Source of the DNA: Sandaracinobacteroides sayramensis | GTDB taxonomy: Bacteria > Pseudomonadota > Alphaproteobacteria > Sphingomonadales > Sphingomonadaceae | Length of the DNA stretch: 64,000 nt | Assembly: GCF_022014495.1 (NCBI RefSeq) | Contig: NZ_JAKLSQ010000001.1 | Coordinates: 36,738-100,737, forward strand | Direction: 5' to 3' | In this document: piece after piece, positions 1-7,642 of the stretch | Numbering within the stretch: position 1 is the first letter of the stretch | How the letters are laid out: the number at the start of each line of letters is the position of its first letter | Made by a program: the position numbers and the translations under genes | The notes under the pieces: model-generated | Database searches by the model: none | The model's input: only the letters and a program-made list of their open reading frames with translations | Told to the model about the DNA's origin: nothing

Positions 1-355
1 TCAGCAGCTGCATGCCGATCCAGGCGCCGAAGCTGTAGCCCGCCACCCAGGTGCCCGACGATTCGGGGTTCATCGCCTGCAGCCAGTCGAGAGCGGAAGC
101 CGCATCGGACAATTCGCCGACCCCATTGTCGAACACCCCTTCCGAGCGGCCGACCCCCCGGAAGTTGAAGCGCAGGGTGGCGAAGCCGCGCTTCACGAAC
201 ATCTGGTAAAGTGCCAGATTGATGGCGTTGTTCATGGTGCCGCCGGCCTGCGGATGGGGGTGCAGCACGATGGCGATCGGCGGGCGGGGCTTTCCGGCGG
301 GTTGATATCGGCCTTGCAACCGGCCCTCGGGTCCGGGAAAAATCACTTCCGGCAC
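1..355 (-). CDS. Alpha/beta hydrolase, C-terminal part cut off by window edge
   Basis: The frame enters from position 355 and is still open at position 1, so about 118 N-terminal residues are visible and the rest lies to the left. The start is a GTG with AAGGA six bases upstream and an in-frame TAA just before it. Visible motifs are VLHPHPQAGG with TMNN (oxyanion-hole region), FNFRGVGRSEG and the nucleophile elbow GYSFGA, whose serine is the catalytic one. This is the small COG2945-type alpha/beta hydrolase of alphaproteobacteria. The substrate is unknown for the family. It is divergent from the cysteine desulfurase genes, with about 96 bp between the two starts. The call as a hydrolase is secure; any physiological role is not. 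Confidence 0.85.
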   Translation of the reverse strand, partial: MPEVIFPGPEGRLQGRYQPAGKPRPPIAIVLHPHPQAGGTMNNAINLALYQMFVKRGFATLRFNFRGVGRSEGVFDNGVGELSDAASALDWLQAMNPESSGTWVAGYSFGAWIGMQLL

Positions 356-451
356 GGACGTTCCTTATTCTTGCCCGGCGTCTCTTGCAGCGCCGGGTGG
401 CATCCGGGAAAGCTGGCCTATAAGAAAGCCGGCAGGAATATTGCAAGCACC

Positions 452-1543
452 ATGAAGGCTCCCACTCAAATCCCGAAGGCCTATCTCGACTGGGCGGCGA
501 CCGCGCCGCTGCATCCGGCCGCGCGCACGGCAATGGCGGATGCCGCTTCGAAGCTGGAATCGGGGGCCTATGCCAACCCCTCCTCGGTGCATGCGCCGGG
601 CCGGGCCGCGCGCCGGGCGCTGAACGCCGCGCGGGAAACCATCGCCGCCTTCCTGCGGGTGCCCGCCGACGCGCTGATCTTCACCAGCGGCGGAACCGAG
701 GCGCTGGCGCTGGCGCTGAACGGCGCCGACGCGCGCGAACGGCTGCTGGGGACCACCGAGCATCCGGCCGTGCTGGAAGCCGCGCCCGGGGCCATCCGCA
801 TCCCCGTGGACCGCGAAGGCCGGGCGCAACTGCCGGAAATCCCGGCAGGCGCGCTGGTGGCGATTCAGCATGCGAACAACGAAACCGGGGTGGTGCAGGA
901 CATGGCGCGGATCGCCGAGGCCGTGCACGCTGCCGGCGCGCGGCTGCTGGCGGACTGCGTGCAGTCGGCCGGCAAGCTGCCGATTCCCCCGGCCGACTTC
1001 GTGGCGGTTTCCGGCCACAAGCTGGGCGGCCCGGCCGGGATCGGCGCGCTCGTCGTGCGCTGCAAGGACGGTTTCCGGCCGGTGCAAAGGGGGGGCGGGC
1101 AGGAGCAGGGCTGGCGCGGCGGCACGGAAAATCTGCTCGGCGCCATCGGCTGGGCGGCGGCGCTGGAATTGTGGAACGCCGAATTTCCCGCGCGGGCGGC
1201 GGCGCTGCAGCAGCGGCTGGAGACAGCGGCGGTGGAGGTGGGCGCCCGGGTGAACGGCGCGGGTGCGCCGCGCCTTCCCACCATCAGCAGCCTGCACCTG
1301 CCCGGCGTGCCGGCGGCCACGCAGTTGATGCAGCTGGACATGGCGGGCATCGCTGTTTCGCAAGGCTCCGCCTGCTCGTCCGGCACGCTCAAATCCTCGC
1401 CGACGCTGGAGGCGATGGGGCTTTTAGAGGCGGCCGGCCAGTCTCTGCGGATATCCACCGGCTGGCGCACCACCGAGGCGGAGATCGACAAATTCCTGGA
1501 AGCCTATGCGCCGCTCGCCCGGAAGGCGCGCAGTGCCGCCTGA
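452..1543 (+). CDS. Cysteine desulfurase, class V aminotransferase family (first of two)
   Basis: This 363-residue protein belongs to the PLP-dependent NifS/IscS group, which takes sulfur from L-cysteine as a persulfide for Fe-S clusters or tRNA thiolation. Visible motifs are THEHP-like TTEHPAV with His104, HANNETGVVQ (140-149), SGHKLGGPAGIG with the PLP lysine Lys190, and GSACSSGTLKSS with the persulfide cysteine Cys308. The ORF extends upstream to 254, but homology begins at the YLDWAATAPLHP segment, so I chose the ATG at 452; the region before it overlaps the divergent hydrolase promoter. Its end overlaps the next cysteine desulfurase by 11 bp. Having two desulfurases plus a ferredoxin in one operon suggests Fe-S cluster supply. 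Which isoform does what cannot be read from sequence. Confidence 0.88.
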   Translation: MKAPTQIPKAYLDWAATAPLHPAARTAMADAASKLESGAYANPSSVHAPGRAARRALNAARETIAAFLRVPADALIFTSGGTEALALALNGADARERLLGTTEHPAVLEAAPGAIRIPVDREGRAQLPEIPAGALVAIQHANNETGVVQDMARIAEAVHAAGARLLADCVQSAGKLPIPPADFVAVSGHKLGGPAGIGALVVRCKDGFRPVQRGGGQEQGWRGGTENLLGAIGWAAALELWNAEFPARAAALQQRLETAAVEVGARVNGAGAPRLPTISSLHLPGVPAATQLMQLDMAGIAVSQGSACSSGTLKSSPTLEAMGLLEAAGQSLRISTGWRTTEAEIDKFLEAYAPLARKARSAA

Positions 1544-2666
1544 GCCGATCGATCTCGACGCGCAGGCGACCAGCCCGCTTTCGCCCGCGGCCCTGAAGGC
1601 GATGCTGCCGCTGCTGCAAGGGCAGCATTGGAATCCCCACAGCGCCCATCGCGGCGGCCGAATCGCCAAAGCGGCGCTGGAGGTGGCGCGGGCACAGGTG
1701 GCGGCGCAATTGGGGGAGGCGGCGGAAGGGCTGGTTTTCACCTCCGGCGCGACGGAGGCCAATAATCTGGCGCTGAAGGGCTATATGGAGTCCGCGCCGG
1801 GCAAGGCGCTGCTGACCTTCGCCACCGAGCATAGCTGCGTGCTGGAATCCGCCCGGCACCTGGAAAGGAAGGGCGTTCCGCTGATCCTGCTGCCGGTCCG
1901 CGCCGATGGCCTGCCGGATCTTGCCGCCTATGAAGCGGCGCTGACGACGGGCGAGGTCGCGCTGGTTTCGGCGATGTGGGTCAACAATGAAGTCGGCAGC
2001 ATCTGGCCGATCCGCGAAATGGCGGCGATGGCCCATGCCCATGGCGCGCGCTTCCACACCGACGCCGCGCAGGCCTTCGCGAAGCTCGGGCTTTCCGGCT
2101 CCGGCGCGGACATGATTTCCCTTTCCGCCCACAAGATCGGCGGGCCGAAGGGGATCGGCGCGCTCTGGGTCCGCCCCGGCGTGAAGCTGGTGCCGCAGAT
2201 GGACGGCGGCGGGCAGGAAGCGGGGATCCGCTCCGGCACGCAGGCGCCGGCGCTGGCTGCCGGCTTCGGTGCCGCCGCCAGCGCCGCCGACCCGAAGGCG
2301 ACAGAGGCGCATGCGCGGCTTCTGGCCGGAATCGCCCTCGAAACTCTGGCGGCCGTGCCGCACCGGATCAACGGCCCGGCGCCGCTGGGGCCGGATCGCT
2401 GGCCCGGCAACCTCTCCGTCACCTTCCCCGGAATCGAAGCCGGGCGGCTGATTTCCGCCCTTCCCGGCCTTGCTCTCAGTTCCGGCTCGGCCTGTTCCTC
2501 GGGGTCGGGGCGGCCTTCGCATGTGCTGGCGGCGCTGGGTCTGCCGACCGTCGAGGCGCGGCAGACCTTGCGCCTCGGCTGGAACGACGGCATTTCGGCG
2601 GACATGCTTCTGGATGCCCTCCACCAGCTTGTGGCCGCCGCCACCCGCCTTCGGCCGGCGGCATGA
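1533..2666 (+). CDS. Cysteine desulfurase, class V aminotransferase family (second of two)
   Basis: A second NifS/IscS-like enzyme of 377 residues. Motifs are FTSGATEANNLA (69-80), FATEHSCVLE with His100, WVNNEVG, HTDAAQAFAK, SAHKIGGPKGIG with PLP Lys201, and SSGSACSSGSGRPSH with the catalytic Cys321. I chose the GTG at 1533 because GGAAGG lies six bases before it; an upstream ATG at 1506 would add nine residues that do not look family-like and has no clear ribosome site. It overlaps the preceding gene by 11 bp and shares an ATGA junction with the ferredoxin gene, so the three are almost certainly cotranscribed and translationally coupled. The sequence is clearly divergent from the first copy, so this is not a recent duplication. 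Confidence 0.88.
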   Translation: MPPEPIDLDAQATSPLSPAALKAMLPLLQGQHWNPHSAHRGGRIAKAALEVARAQVAAQLGEAAEGLVFTSGATEANNLALKGYMESAPGKALLTFATEHSCVLESARHLERKGVPLILLPVRADGLPDLAAYEAALTTGEVALVSAMWVNNEVGSIWPIREMAAMAHAHGARFHTDAAQAFAKLGLSGSGADMISLSAHKIGGPKGIGALWVRPGVKLVPQMDGGGQEAGIRSGTQAPALAAGFGAAASAADPKATEAHARLLAGIALETLAAVPHRINGPAPLGPDRWPGNLSVTFPGIEAGRLISALPGLALSSGSACSSGSGRPSHVLAALGLPTVEARQTLRLGWNDGISADMLLDALHQLVAAATRLRPAA

Positions 2667-2998
2667 CCCGCCTCACCATCCTGAACCCGGACGGCAGCCT
2701 GGCGATCGAGACGGAGGCCGCCGCGGGGCAGTCGCTGCTCAGCGTGGCGCAGATTCTGGGCCTGCCGCTGGAAGGCACCTGCGAAGGCGCCATGGCCTGC
2801 TCCACCTGCCATGTGCTGGTGGCCCCGGCGGACCTACCGAAGCTGCCAGCCCCCAGCGCGCATGAAGAGGACATGCTGGATTTCACCCCGCATGTCGGGC
2901 CGACTTCCCGCCTGGCCTGTCAGATCGAGCTGACGGCGGCGCTGGAGAGGCTGGAAGTGAAGCTGCCGCCTGGTCACGCCAACATGCAGGGGCGCTGA
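2663..2998 (+). CDS. 2Fe-2S ferredoxin, adrenodoxin/ISC type
   Basis: A 111-residue soluble electron carrier. The four cluster cysteines are visible as C40-x5-C46-x2-C49 (in GTCEGAMACSTCHV) and C86 (in SRLACQIEL), the pattern of ISC/adrenodoxin ferredoxins. The HEEDMLDF segment before the last cysteine is also typical. It starts within the stop codon of the upstream cysteine desulfurase (ATGA), so it is coupled to sulfur mobilisation. The likely role is supplying electrons for cluster assembly, as ISC Fdx does. It could equally serve a P450 or hydroxylase, but no such gene is in view. Confidence 0.9.
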   Translation: MTRLTILNPDGSLAIETEAAAGQSLLSVAQILGLPLEGTCEGAMACSTCHVLVAPADLPKLPAPSAHEEDMLDFTPHVGPTSRLACQIELTAALERLEVKLPPGHANMQGR

Positions 2999-3039
2999 AG
3001 CGGCGGAAGCACGGAAACCAGCGCCCGTCTCCAGCTCTT

Positions 3040-3068
3040 CGTCACCCCGGGCTTGACCCGGGGTGACG
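3040..3068. repeat. 29-nt perfect palindrome, short member of the window's repeat family
   Basis: Twelve-base arms (CGTCACCCCGGG and its complement) flank the loop CTTGA. The core GTCA-CCCGGG-CTTGACCCGGG is the same as in the larger elements at 11.3 and 38.5 kb. It sits in the 148-bp gap after the ferredoxin gene and before amn and could act as a transcription stop. No T-run follows on either side, so terminator function is only a possibility. Confidence 0.7.
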
Positions 3069-3146
3069 GATGGTATCGGCCGGTTCTGGTCAGGCGCCTT
3101 CCGCTTGTCTGGCAAATGCCACAATGTCGTGGCATAGACCCCGGGG

Positions 3147-4613
3147 ATGAACATCCCAACGACAAGAATCGAAACCACGCCCGAGGCCCTGGTCGATGAA
3201 CTGGCCCGCCTCCACGCCCGCTCCGTCGAGAATCTGCGCGCGCATCTGAAGCGCTTCCTGGAGGGCGGCCCGCCGCCCGGGGCGGACGAACGCGCGAACG
3301 GGCTTTTCGCCTATCCCGAGCTTCGCCTCTCCTACCATCCGGAGGCCAGCCCGCCGCGCCTGAGCCGCGCCTATGCCCGGCTGGTGCAGCCCGGGGACTA
3401 TGCCGTCACCATCACCCATCCCAACCATTTCCGCCGCTATCTGACCGAGCAGATGGCGCTGCTGGTGAAGGATTATGGCGCCGGCTTCGAAGCCGGCCTG
3501 TCCGGAGTCGAGATTCCCTTCCCCTATGTGCTGGACGGCGCCGGGCTGGAACTGGACGCCACCGCCGCGCGCGAGCTGGCGCGGCATTTCCCGACGACGG
3601 ACCTGAAGCATATCGGCGACGAACTGCCCGACGGGCTCTGGCTGCAAGCGCCGGAGGAAGCCCGACCATTGGCGCTGTTCGACGGGCCGCGCACGGATTT
3701 CTCGCTCGCCCGGCTGAAGCATTACACCGGCGCGCCGGCGCACCACACGCAGAACCATATCCTGTTCACCAACTACCACCGCTATGTGGACGAGTTCGTG
3801 CGCTGGGCCTGCGCGGAACTGACGAAGCCGGACAGCCGCTACACGCATCTCTCCTGCTCGGGCGGGGCGCTGCTGGATGCGTCGAACGCCACGCCGGAAG
3901 CGGCGCAGGGGGACGGAAGCTGGCGCCGGCACCAGATGCCGGCCTGGCACCTGATGGCGGCGGACGGCCAGGGGCTGACGCTGGTGAACATCGGCGTAGG
4001 CCCTTCCAACGCCAAGACCATCACCGACCATCTGGCGGTGATGCGGCCCGAGGCCTGGCTGATGATCGGCCATTGCGGCGGGCTTCGCCCCAGCCAGTCC
4101 ATCGGCGACTATGTGCTGGCGCACGCCTATCTGCGCGACGATCATGTGCTGGACGACATGCTGCCGCCGGAAATCCCGATTCCCGCCATCGCCGAAGTGC
4201 AGCTGGCGCTGTCCGCCGCCGCCAGCGCCGTCACCGGCCTCGACCAGGAGGCGCTGAAGCCCCGGTTGCGCACCGGCACGGTGGTGACGACCGACGACCG
4301 CAATTGGGAATTGCGCTTCGGCCTGACGGCCCGCCGCTTCAACCAGAGCCGGGCGGTGGCGGTGGACATGGAATCGGCGACCATCGCCGCGCAGGGCTAT
4401 CGCTTCCGCGTGCCCTATGGAACGCTGCTCTGCGTGTCGGACAAGCCGCTGCACGGAGAGATCAAGCTGCCGGGGCAGGCCAATCGCTTCTACGAAGGCG
4501 CCATTTCCGAGCATCTGCAAATCGGCATTTCCACCGTCGAACGGCTGCGGGCGGAAGGCGGCAAGGTGCACAGCCGCAAGCTCCGCGCCTTCGACGAGCC
4601 GCCGTTCCGCTGA
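3147..4613 (+). CDS. amn: AMP nucleosidase
   Basis: A 488-residue cytoplasmic enzyme that hydrolyses AMP to adenine and ribose 5-phosphate in purine balance. Length matches the E. coli enzyme (about 484). The C-terminal half has the nucleoside phosphorylase fold signature: VNIGVGPSNAKTITDHLAV, MIGHCGGLRPSQSIGDYV, VTTDDRNWELR, and AVDMESATIAAQGYRFRVPY with the catalytic-type MES segment, then CVSDKPLHGEIKLPG. The N-terminal domain contains ITHPNHFRRYL and HHTQNHILFTNYHRYVDEFV, typical of Amn. It is a stand-alone gene with a 148-bp upstream gap holding a palindrome. The call is secure. Confidence 0.95.
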   Translation: MNIPTTRIETTPEALVDELARLHARSVENLRAHLKRFLEGGPPPGADERANGLFAYPELRLSYHPEASPPRLSRAYARLVQPGDYAVTITHPNHFRRYLTEQMALLVKDYGAGFEAGLSGVEIPFPYVLDGAGLELDATAARELARHFPTTDLKHIGDELPDGLWLQAPEEARPLALFDGPRTDFSLARLKHYTGAPAHHTQNHILFTNYHRYVDEFVRWACAELTKPDSRYTHLSCSGGALLDASNATPEAAQGDGSWRRHQMPAWHLMAADGQGLTLVNIGVGPSNAKTITDHLAVMRPEAWLMIGHCGGLRPSQSIGDYVLAHAYLRDDHVLDDMLPPEIPIPAIAEVQLALSAAASAVTGLDQEALKPRLRTGTVVTTDDRNWELRFGLTARRFNQSRAVAVDMESATIAAQGYRFRVPYGTLLCVSDKPLHGEIKLPGQANRFYEGAISEHLQIGISTVERLRAEGGKVHSRKLRAFDEPPFR

Positions 4614-4664
4614 GTCAGGGTCTGCGTTCCGGGCACGAGCCGGGAACGAACCCCGGCTTTTCCC

Positions 4665-5162
4665 TCAGCGCCGAACCGCCAGCAGGGCGTAGCGTTCCGG
4701 GGTGATGCGGGCGGCGAACTGGGCCGCGCCGGGGTGGCCCTGCACGGCGGCGGCGCGGGCGAGCGTGCGTGCCCGGGCGAGGTCCTGCGGCACGCCCCGG
4801 CCGCGCGCGAAGCTGTCGGCAAGCGCCAGTTGCGCCGGCGCATAGCCGCGCCGGGCAGCGCGCAGGAACCAGGCGGCCGCGACCGCGTCGTCGCGCGCGC
4901 CGCCCTGGCCGTTGGCGGCCATGGTGCCCAGAAGCGTCTCGGCCGCCGGGTCGCCCCGGCTCGCAAGCGTGCGGAAGTGGCGCTGCGCGGCCTTGTGGTC
5001 GCCGGCCTTGAAGGCGCTGAGGCCCATCTGCATGGTGGATTCGGCAGCCGCCTCCGGAGCCAGGAGCCGGGAAACGGGCACCCCCGCCGGCTGCGTGGAG
5101 GCGGGCAAAGCCGTGGCGAGCGCGATCAGGCCCGCCGCCGACGCAATGGAAAACATTCGCAT
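4665..5162 (-). CDS. Secreted Sel1/TPR-repeat protein
   Basis: A 165-residue protein. Residues 1-23 look like a Sec signal peptide (MRMF, then a hydrophobic stretch to ALPAS). The rest shows Sel1-like repeats: MGLSAFKAGDHKAAQRHFRT, AETLLGTMAANGQGGARDDA, AAWFLRAARRGYAPAQLALA and DSFARGRGVPQDLARARTLA. Such alpha-solenoid repeats bind partner proteins, usually in the periplasm or at the envelope. No enzymatic motif is present. It converges on amn and lies downstream of recG on the same strand (51-bp gap), without an obvious functional link. Confidence 0.8.
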   Translation of the reverse strand: MRMFSIASAAGLIALATALPASTQPAGVPVSRLLAPEAAAESTMQMGLSAFKAGDHKAAQRHFRTLASRGDPAAETLLGTMAANGQGGARDDAVAAAWFLRAARRGYAPAQLALADSFARGRGVPQDLARARTLARAAAVQGHPGAAQFAARITPERYALLAVRR

Positions 5163-5213
5163 TATGGCGCTGATTAACCCAGTGCCGGCCGCTTTCCAAG
5201 TGCCGTCTGCCGA

Positions 5214-7295
5214 TCAGCCGCCACGGAGCGTCGCGATCGCCGCATCCTTTTCAAACAGATAGAGGAGAAGACGCGCGGCCTCGCCACGAGGGCCCGACAG
5301 GCTGTTGCCGCCTCCGCGTTCGACCAGCAGGCGGGCGTCGTCCCTCGCGGTTTCGATGAAGCGCTGCACCTGCTCCGGCGTGGCCAGGCGGAATCCCTCG
5401 TCGCCGGACTGCCGGGTGCCCAGCAGTTCGCCGGCGCCGCGCAGCTTCAGGTCCGCCTCGGCGATGGCGAAGCCGTCGTCGGTCGCGCGCATCATCTTCA
5501 GCCGCTCGCGCGCGGTTTCCGAAAGCGTCTCGCCGCGTAACAACAGGCAGACGGACTTGTCCGAACCACGCCCGACACGCCCGCGCAACTGATGCAGTTG
5601 CGCCAGCCCGAAACGCTCGGCGGATTCGATCAGCATCAGGCTGGCGTTGGGCACGTCCACCCCCACTTCGATGACGGTGGTGGCGACCAGCAGCTTCGCC
5701 TCGCCGGACTGGAAACGGGCCATTTCCCGGTCCCGCTCCGGCCCGGGAAGCTTGCCGTGGACGAGGGCGACGCTGTTTCCGAAGCGCTTCCGCAGCATTT
5801 CCGCGCGGGTGACGGCCGGGGTGGGCGCGCCTTCCACCTCCTCCTCGGAAGGCTCCAGCAGCGGGCAGACCCAATAGGCCTGGCGGCCGGCGGCCAGATG
5901 CCGGCCGAGCCCGTCCAGCACTTCCTCGATTCGGCCCAGCGCGACGACGCGGGTGTCGACCGGCTGCCGGCCCGGCGGGCGTTCGCCGAGCTTCGAGATG
6001 TCCATCTCGCCATAATTGGCGAGCGCCAGCGTGCGCGGGATGGGGGTCGCGGTCATCACCAGCAGATGCGGCGGCCGGTCCGCCTTTTCCGCCAGCATCA
6101 TCCGCTGCGCCACGCCGAAGCGATGCTGCTCGTCCACCACCGCCAGGCCGAGATTGCGGTAGTTGACGTCGGCCGAGAAGAGCGCGTGCGTGCCGATCAA
6201 TATGTCGATCCGCCCCTCGGCGAGGTCGGCCAGAAGGGCTTCGCGCGCCTTGCCTTTCTCCCGCCCGGACAGGAAGCCGAGCCGGACGGGCAAGTCCCCG
6301 ATGAGCTTCTGCAAGGTCGCCATATGCTGGCGGGCGAGAAGATCGGTGGGCGCGAGAAAGGCGCCCTGCGCGCCCGCTTCCACCGCGAGCAGCAGCGCCA
6401 TCAGCGCCACCAGCGTCTTCCCCGCGCCGACATCGCCTTGCAGCAGCCGCAGCATGGCGTGCGGCGCGGCGAGGTCTCCGGCGATTTCGGAAATGGCCTG
6501 TGTCTGCGCGCCCGTCAGGCGGAAGGGCAAGGCGGCGAGCAGCGGCCGCGAAAGCCGCCCGTCGCCCTGAAGCGGCGTGCCGCGCTTGCGCCGCCTCCGG
6601 GCGCGCACCAGCGCCCAGGCCAGTTGCGCGGCCAGAAGCTCGTCATAGGCGAGCCGGTCGCGGGCGCTTGCGCTTTCGGGCTCGCCATGGACGCTGTGCA
6701 GCGCCGGGCCGAAGCCGGGCCAGCCGCGCGCGCCTAGCAGCGAAGGCTCGATCCATTCGGGCAGTTCCGGCAGCTTCTCCAGCGCCGCCTGTGTCAGTGT
6801 GGCGAGCCGGCGGCTGGTGAAACCCTCGGTCAGCGGATAAACCGGCTCCGCCCAGTCCGCACCGCCTTCGGAATCGGCGGCGCGCACCAGTTCCGGGTGG
6901 ATCATCTGGAAACGCCCGTTCCACAACTCCAGCCGGCCGGCGACGGTGACGGCCGAGCCGACCGGAAAGCGATTGGCGAGGCCGGAGCCCTTGGGGCCGA
7001 AGAAAGCCAGGATCAGGCCGATTCCATACCCGTCGTCGGCGGTGATTCGGAACGGCCCCCGGCCCCGGCTGGGTTCGTGCGAGAGGATGTCGACGGAGAG
7101 GGAGACCCTCTCCCCTTCCCGCGCGTTCCCCAACCCTTCCACGCGGCTGGTGTGGCGCCAGCCGATGGGGAAGTGGAACAGCAGGTCGCGCACGCGGCGG
7201 ATCTCCAGCCGCTCCAGCGCGCGCGCGGCGGCCGGACCGACTCCAGCCAGCGAGGCCACGTCTGCGAACAAGGGGTTGAGCCGTTCGGGGCGCAT
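5214..7295 (-). CDS. recG: ATP-dependent DNA helicase RecG
   Basis: A 693-residue branched-DNA helicase that remodels stalled replication forks and Holliday junctions. The N-terminal wedge/OB domain includes VGPAAARALERLEIRRVRDLLFH-like sequence (18-40) and the FFGPKG element. The motor shows the Walker A LLQGDVGAGKT, FLAPTDLLARQH (motif Ia), VVDEQHRFGVAQR (DEQH box), VMTATPIPRTLA (motif III), VALVHGKLPG, TTVIEVGVDVPNAS and QLHQLRGRVGRG (motif VI). Length is normal for the family. It is divergent from sdhE-mfd, with a 73-bp intergenic region. The call is certain. Confidence 0.97.
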   Translation of the reverse strand: MRPERLNPLFADVASLAGVGPAAARALERLEIRRVRDLLFHFPIGWRHTSRVEGLGNAREGERVSLSVDILSHEPSRGRGPFRITADDGYGIGLILAFFGPKGSGLANRFPVGSAVTVAGRLELWNGRFQMIHPELVRAADSEGGADWAEPVYPLTEGFTSRRLATLTQAALEKLPELPEWIEPSLLGARGWPGFGPALHSVHGEPESASARDRLAYDELLAAQLAWALVRARRRRKRGTPLQGDGRLSRPLLAALPFRLTGAQTQAISEIAGDLAAPHAMLRLLQGDVGAGKTLVALMALLLAVEAGAQGAFLAPTDLLARQHMATLQKLIGDLPVRLGFLSGREKGKAREALLADLAEGRIDILIGTHALFSADVNYRNLGLAVVDEQHRFGVAQRMMLAEKADRPPHLLVMTATPIPRTLALANYGEMDISKLGERPPGRQPVDTRVVALGRIEEVLDGLGRHLAAGRQAYWVCPLLEPSEEEVEGAPTPAVTRAEMLRKRFGNSVALVHGKLPGPERDREMARFQSGEAKLLVATTVIEVGVDVPNASLMLIESAERFGLAQLHQLRGRVGRGSDKSVCLLLRGETLSETARERLKMMRATDDGFAIAEADLKLRGAGELLGTRQSGDEGFRLATPEQVQRFIETARDDARLLVERGGGNSLSGPRGEAARLLLYLFEKDAAIATLRGG

Positions 7296-7368
7296 GCCCT
7301 AAGCGCTAGCGAAGTGATCGGCGGCCCGCAAATCGCGCGTGCCGCCCTGCTGCATTGGATGACCGGCG

Positions 7369-7641
7369 ATGGCGCTAGACGAAACGAGGCGGAAACAGCT
7401 GCTCTGGCGGGCCCACCATCGCGGCACGCGGGAAGCCGACATGATGGTGGGCGGCTTCGCCGACCGCTGGCTGACCGAATTGAACGAAACGGAAATCGCC
7501 TGGTTCGAGGAATTGATGGACGAGCAGGACGTGGACATCATGGCCTGGGCCTTCGGGCGCGGCGAGCCGCCCGAGCGCCTGCAAGGGCCGATGTTCGAGC
7601 GGCTGAAGGCGCTGGACTATATCAGGCTGGTGCCGCGCTGA
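7369..7641 (+). CDS. sdhE: Succinate dehydrogenase assembly factor (FAD assembly factor SdhE)
   Basis: A 90-residue cytoplasmic protein of the SdhE/Sdh5 family, which promotes covalent FAD attachment to the succinate dehydrogenase flavoprotein. The diagnostic RGxxE motif is present as HHRGTREADMMVGGFA (residues 18-33), followed by the helical WLTELNETEIAWFEELMDEQD segment in the usual order. Placement between recG (divergent) and mfd (one base between stop and next ATG) is a gene order common in alphaproteobacteria. The call is secure from the motif and size. Confidence 0.92.
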   Translation: MALDETRRKQLLWRAHHRGTREADMMVGGFADRWLTELNETEIAWFEELMDEQDVDIMAWAFGRGEPPERLQGPMFERLKALDYIRLVPR

Positions 7642-7642
7642 G

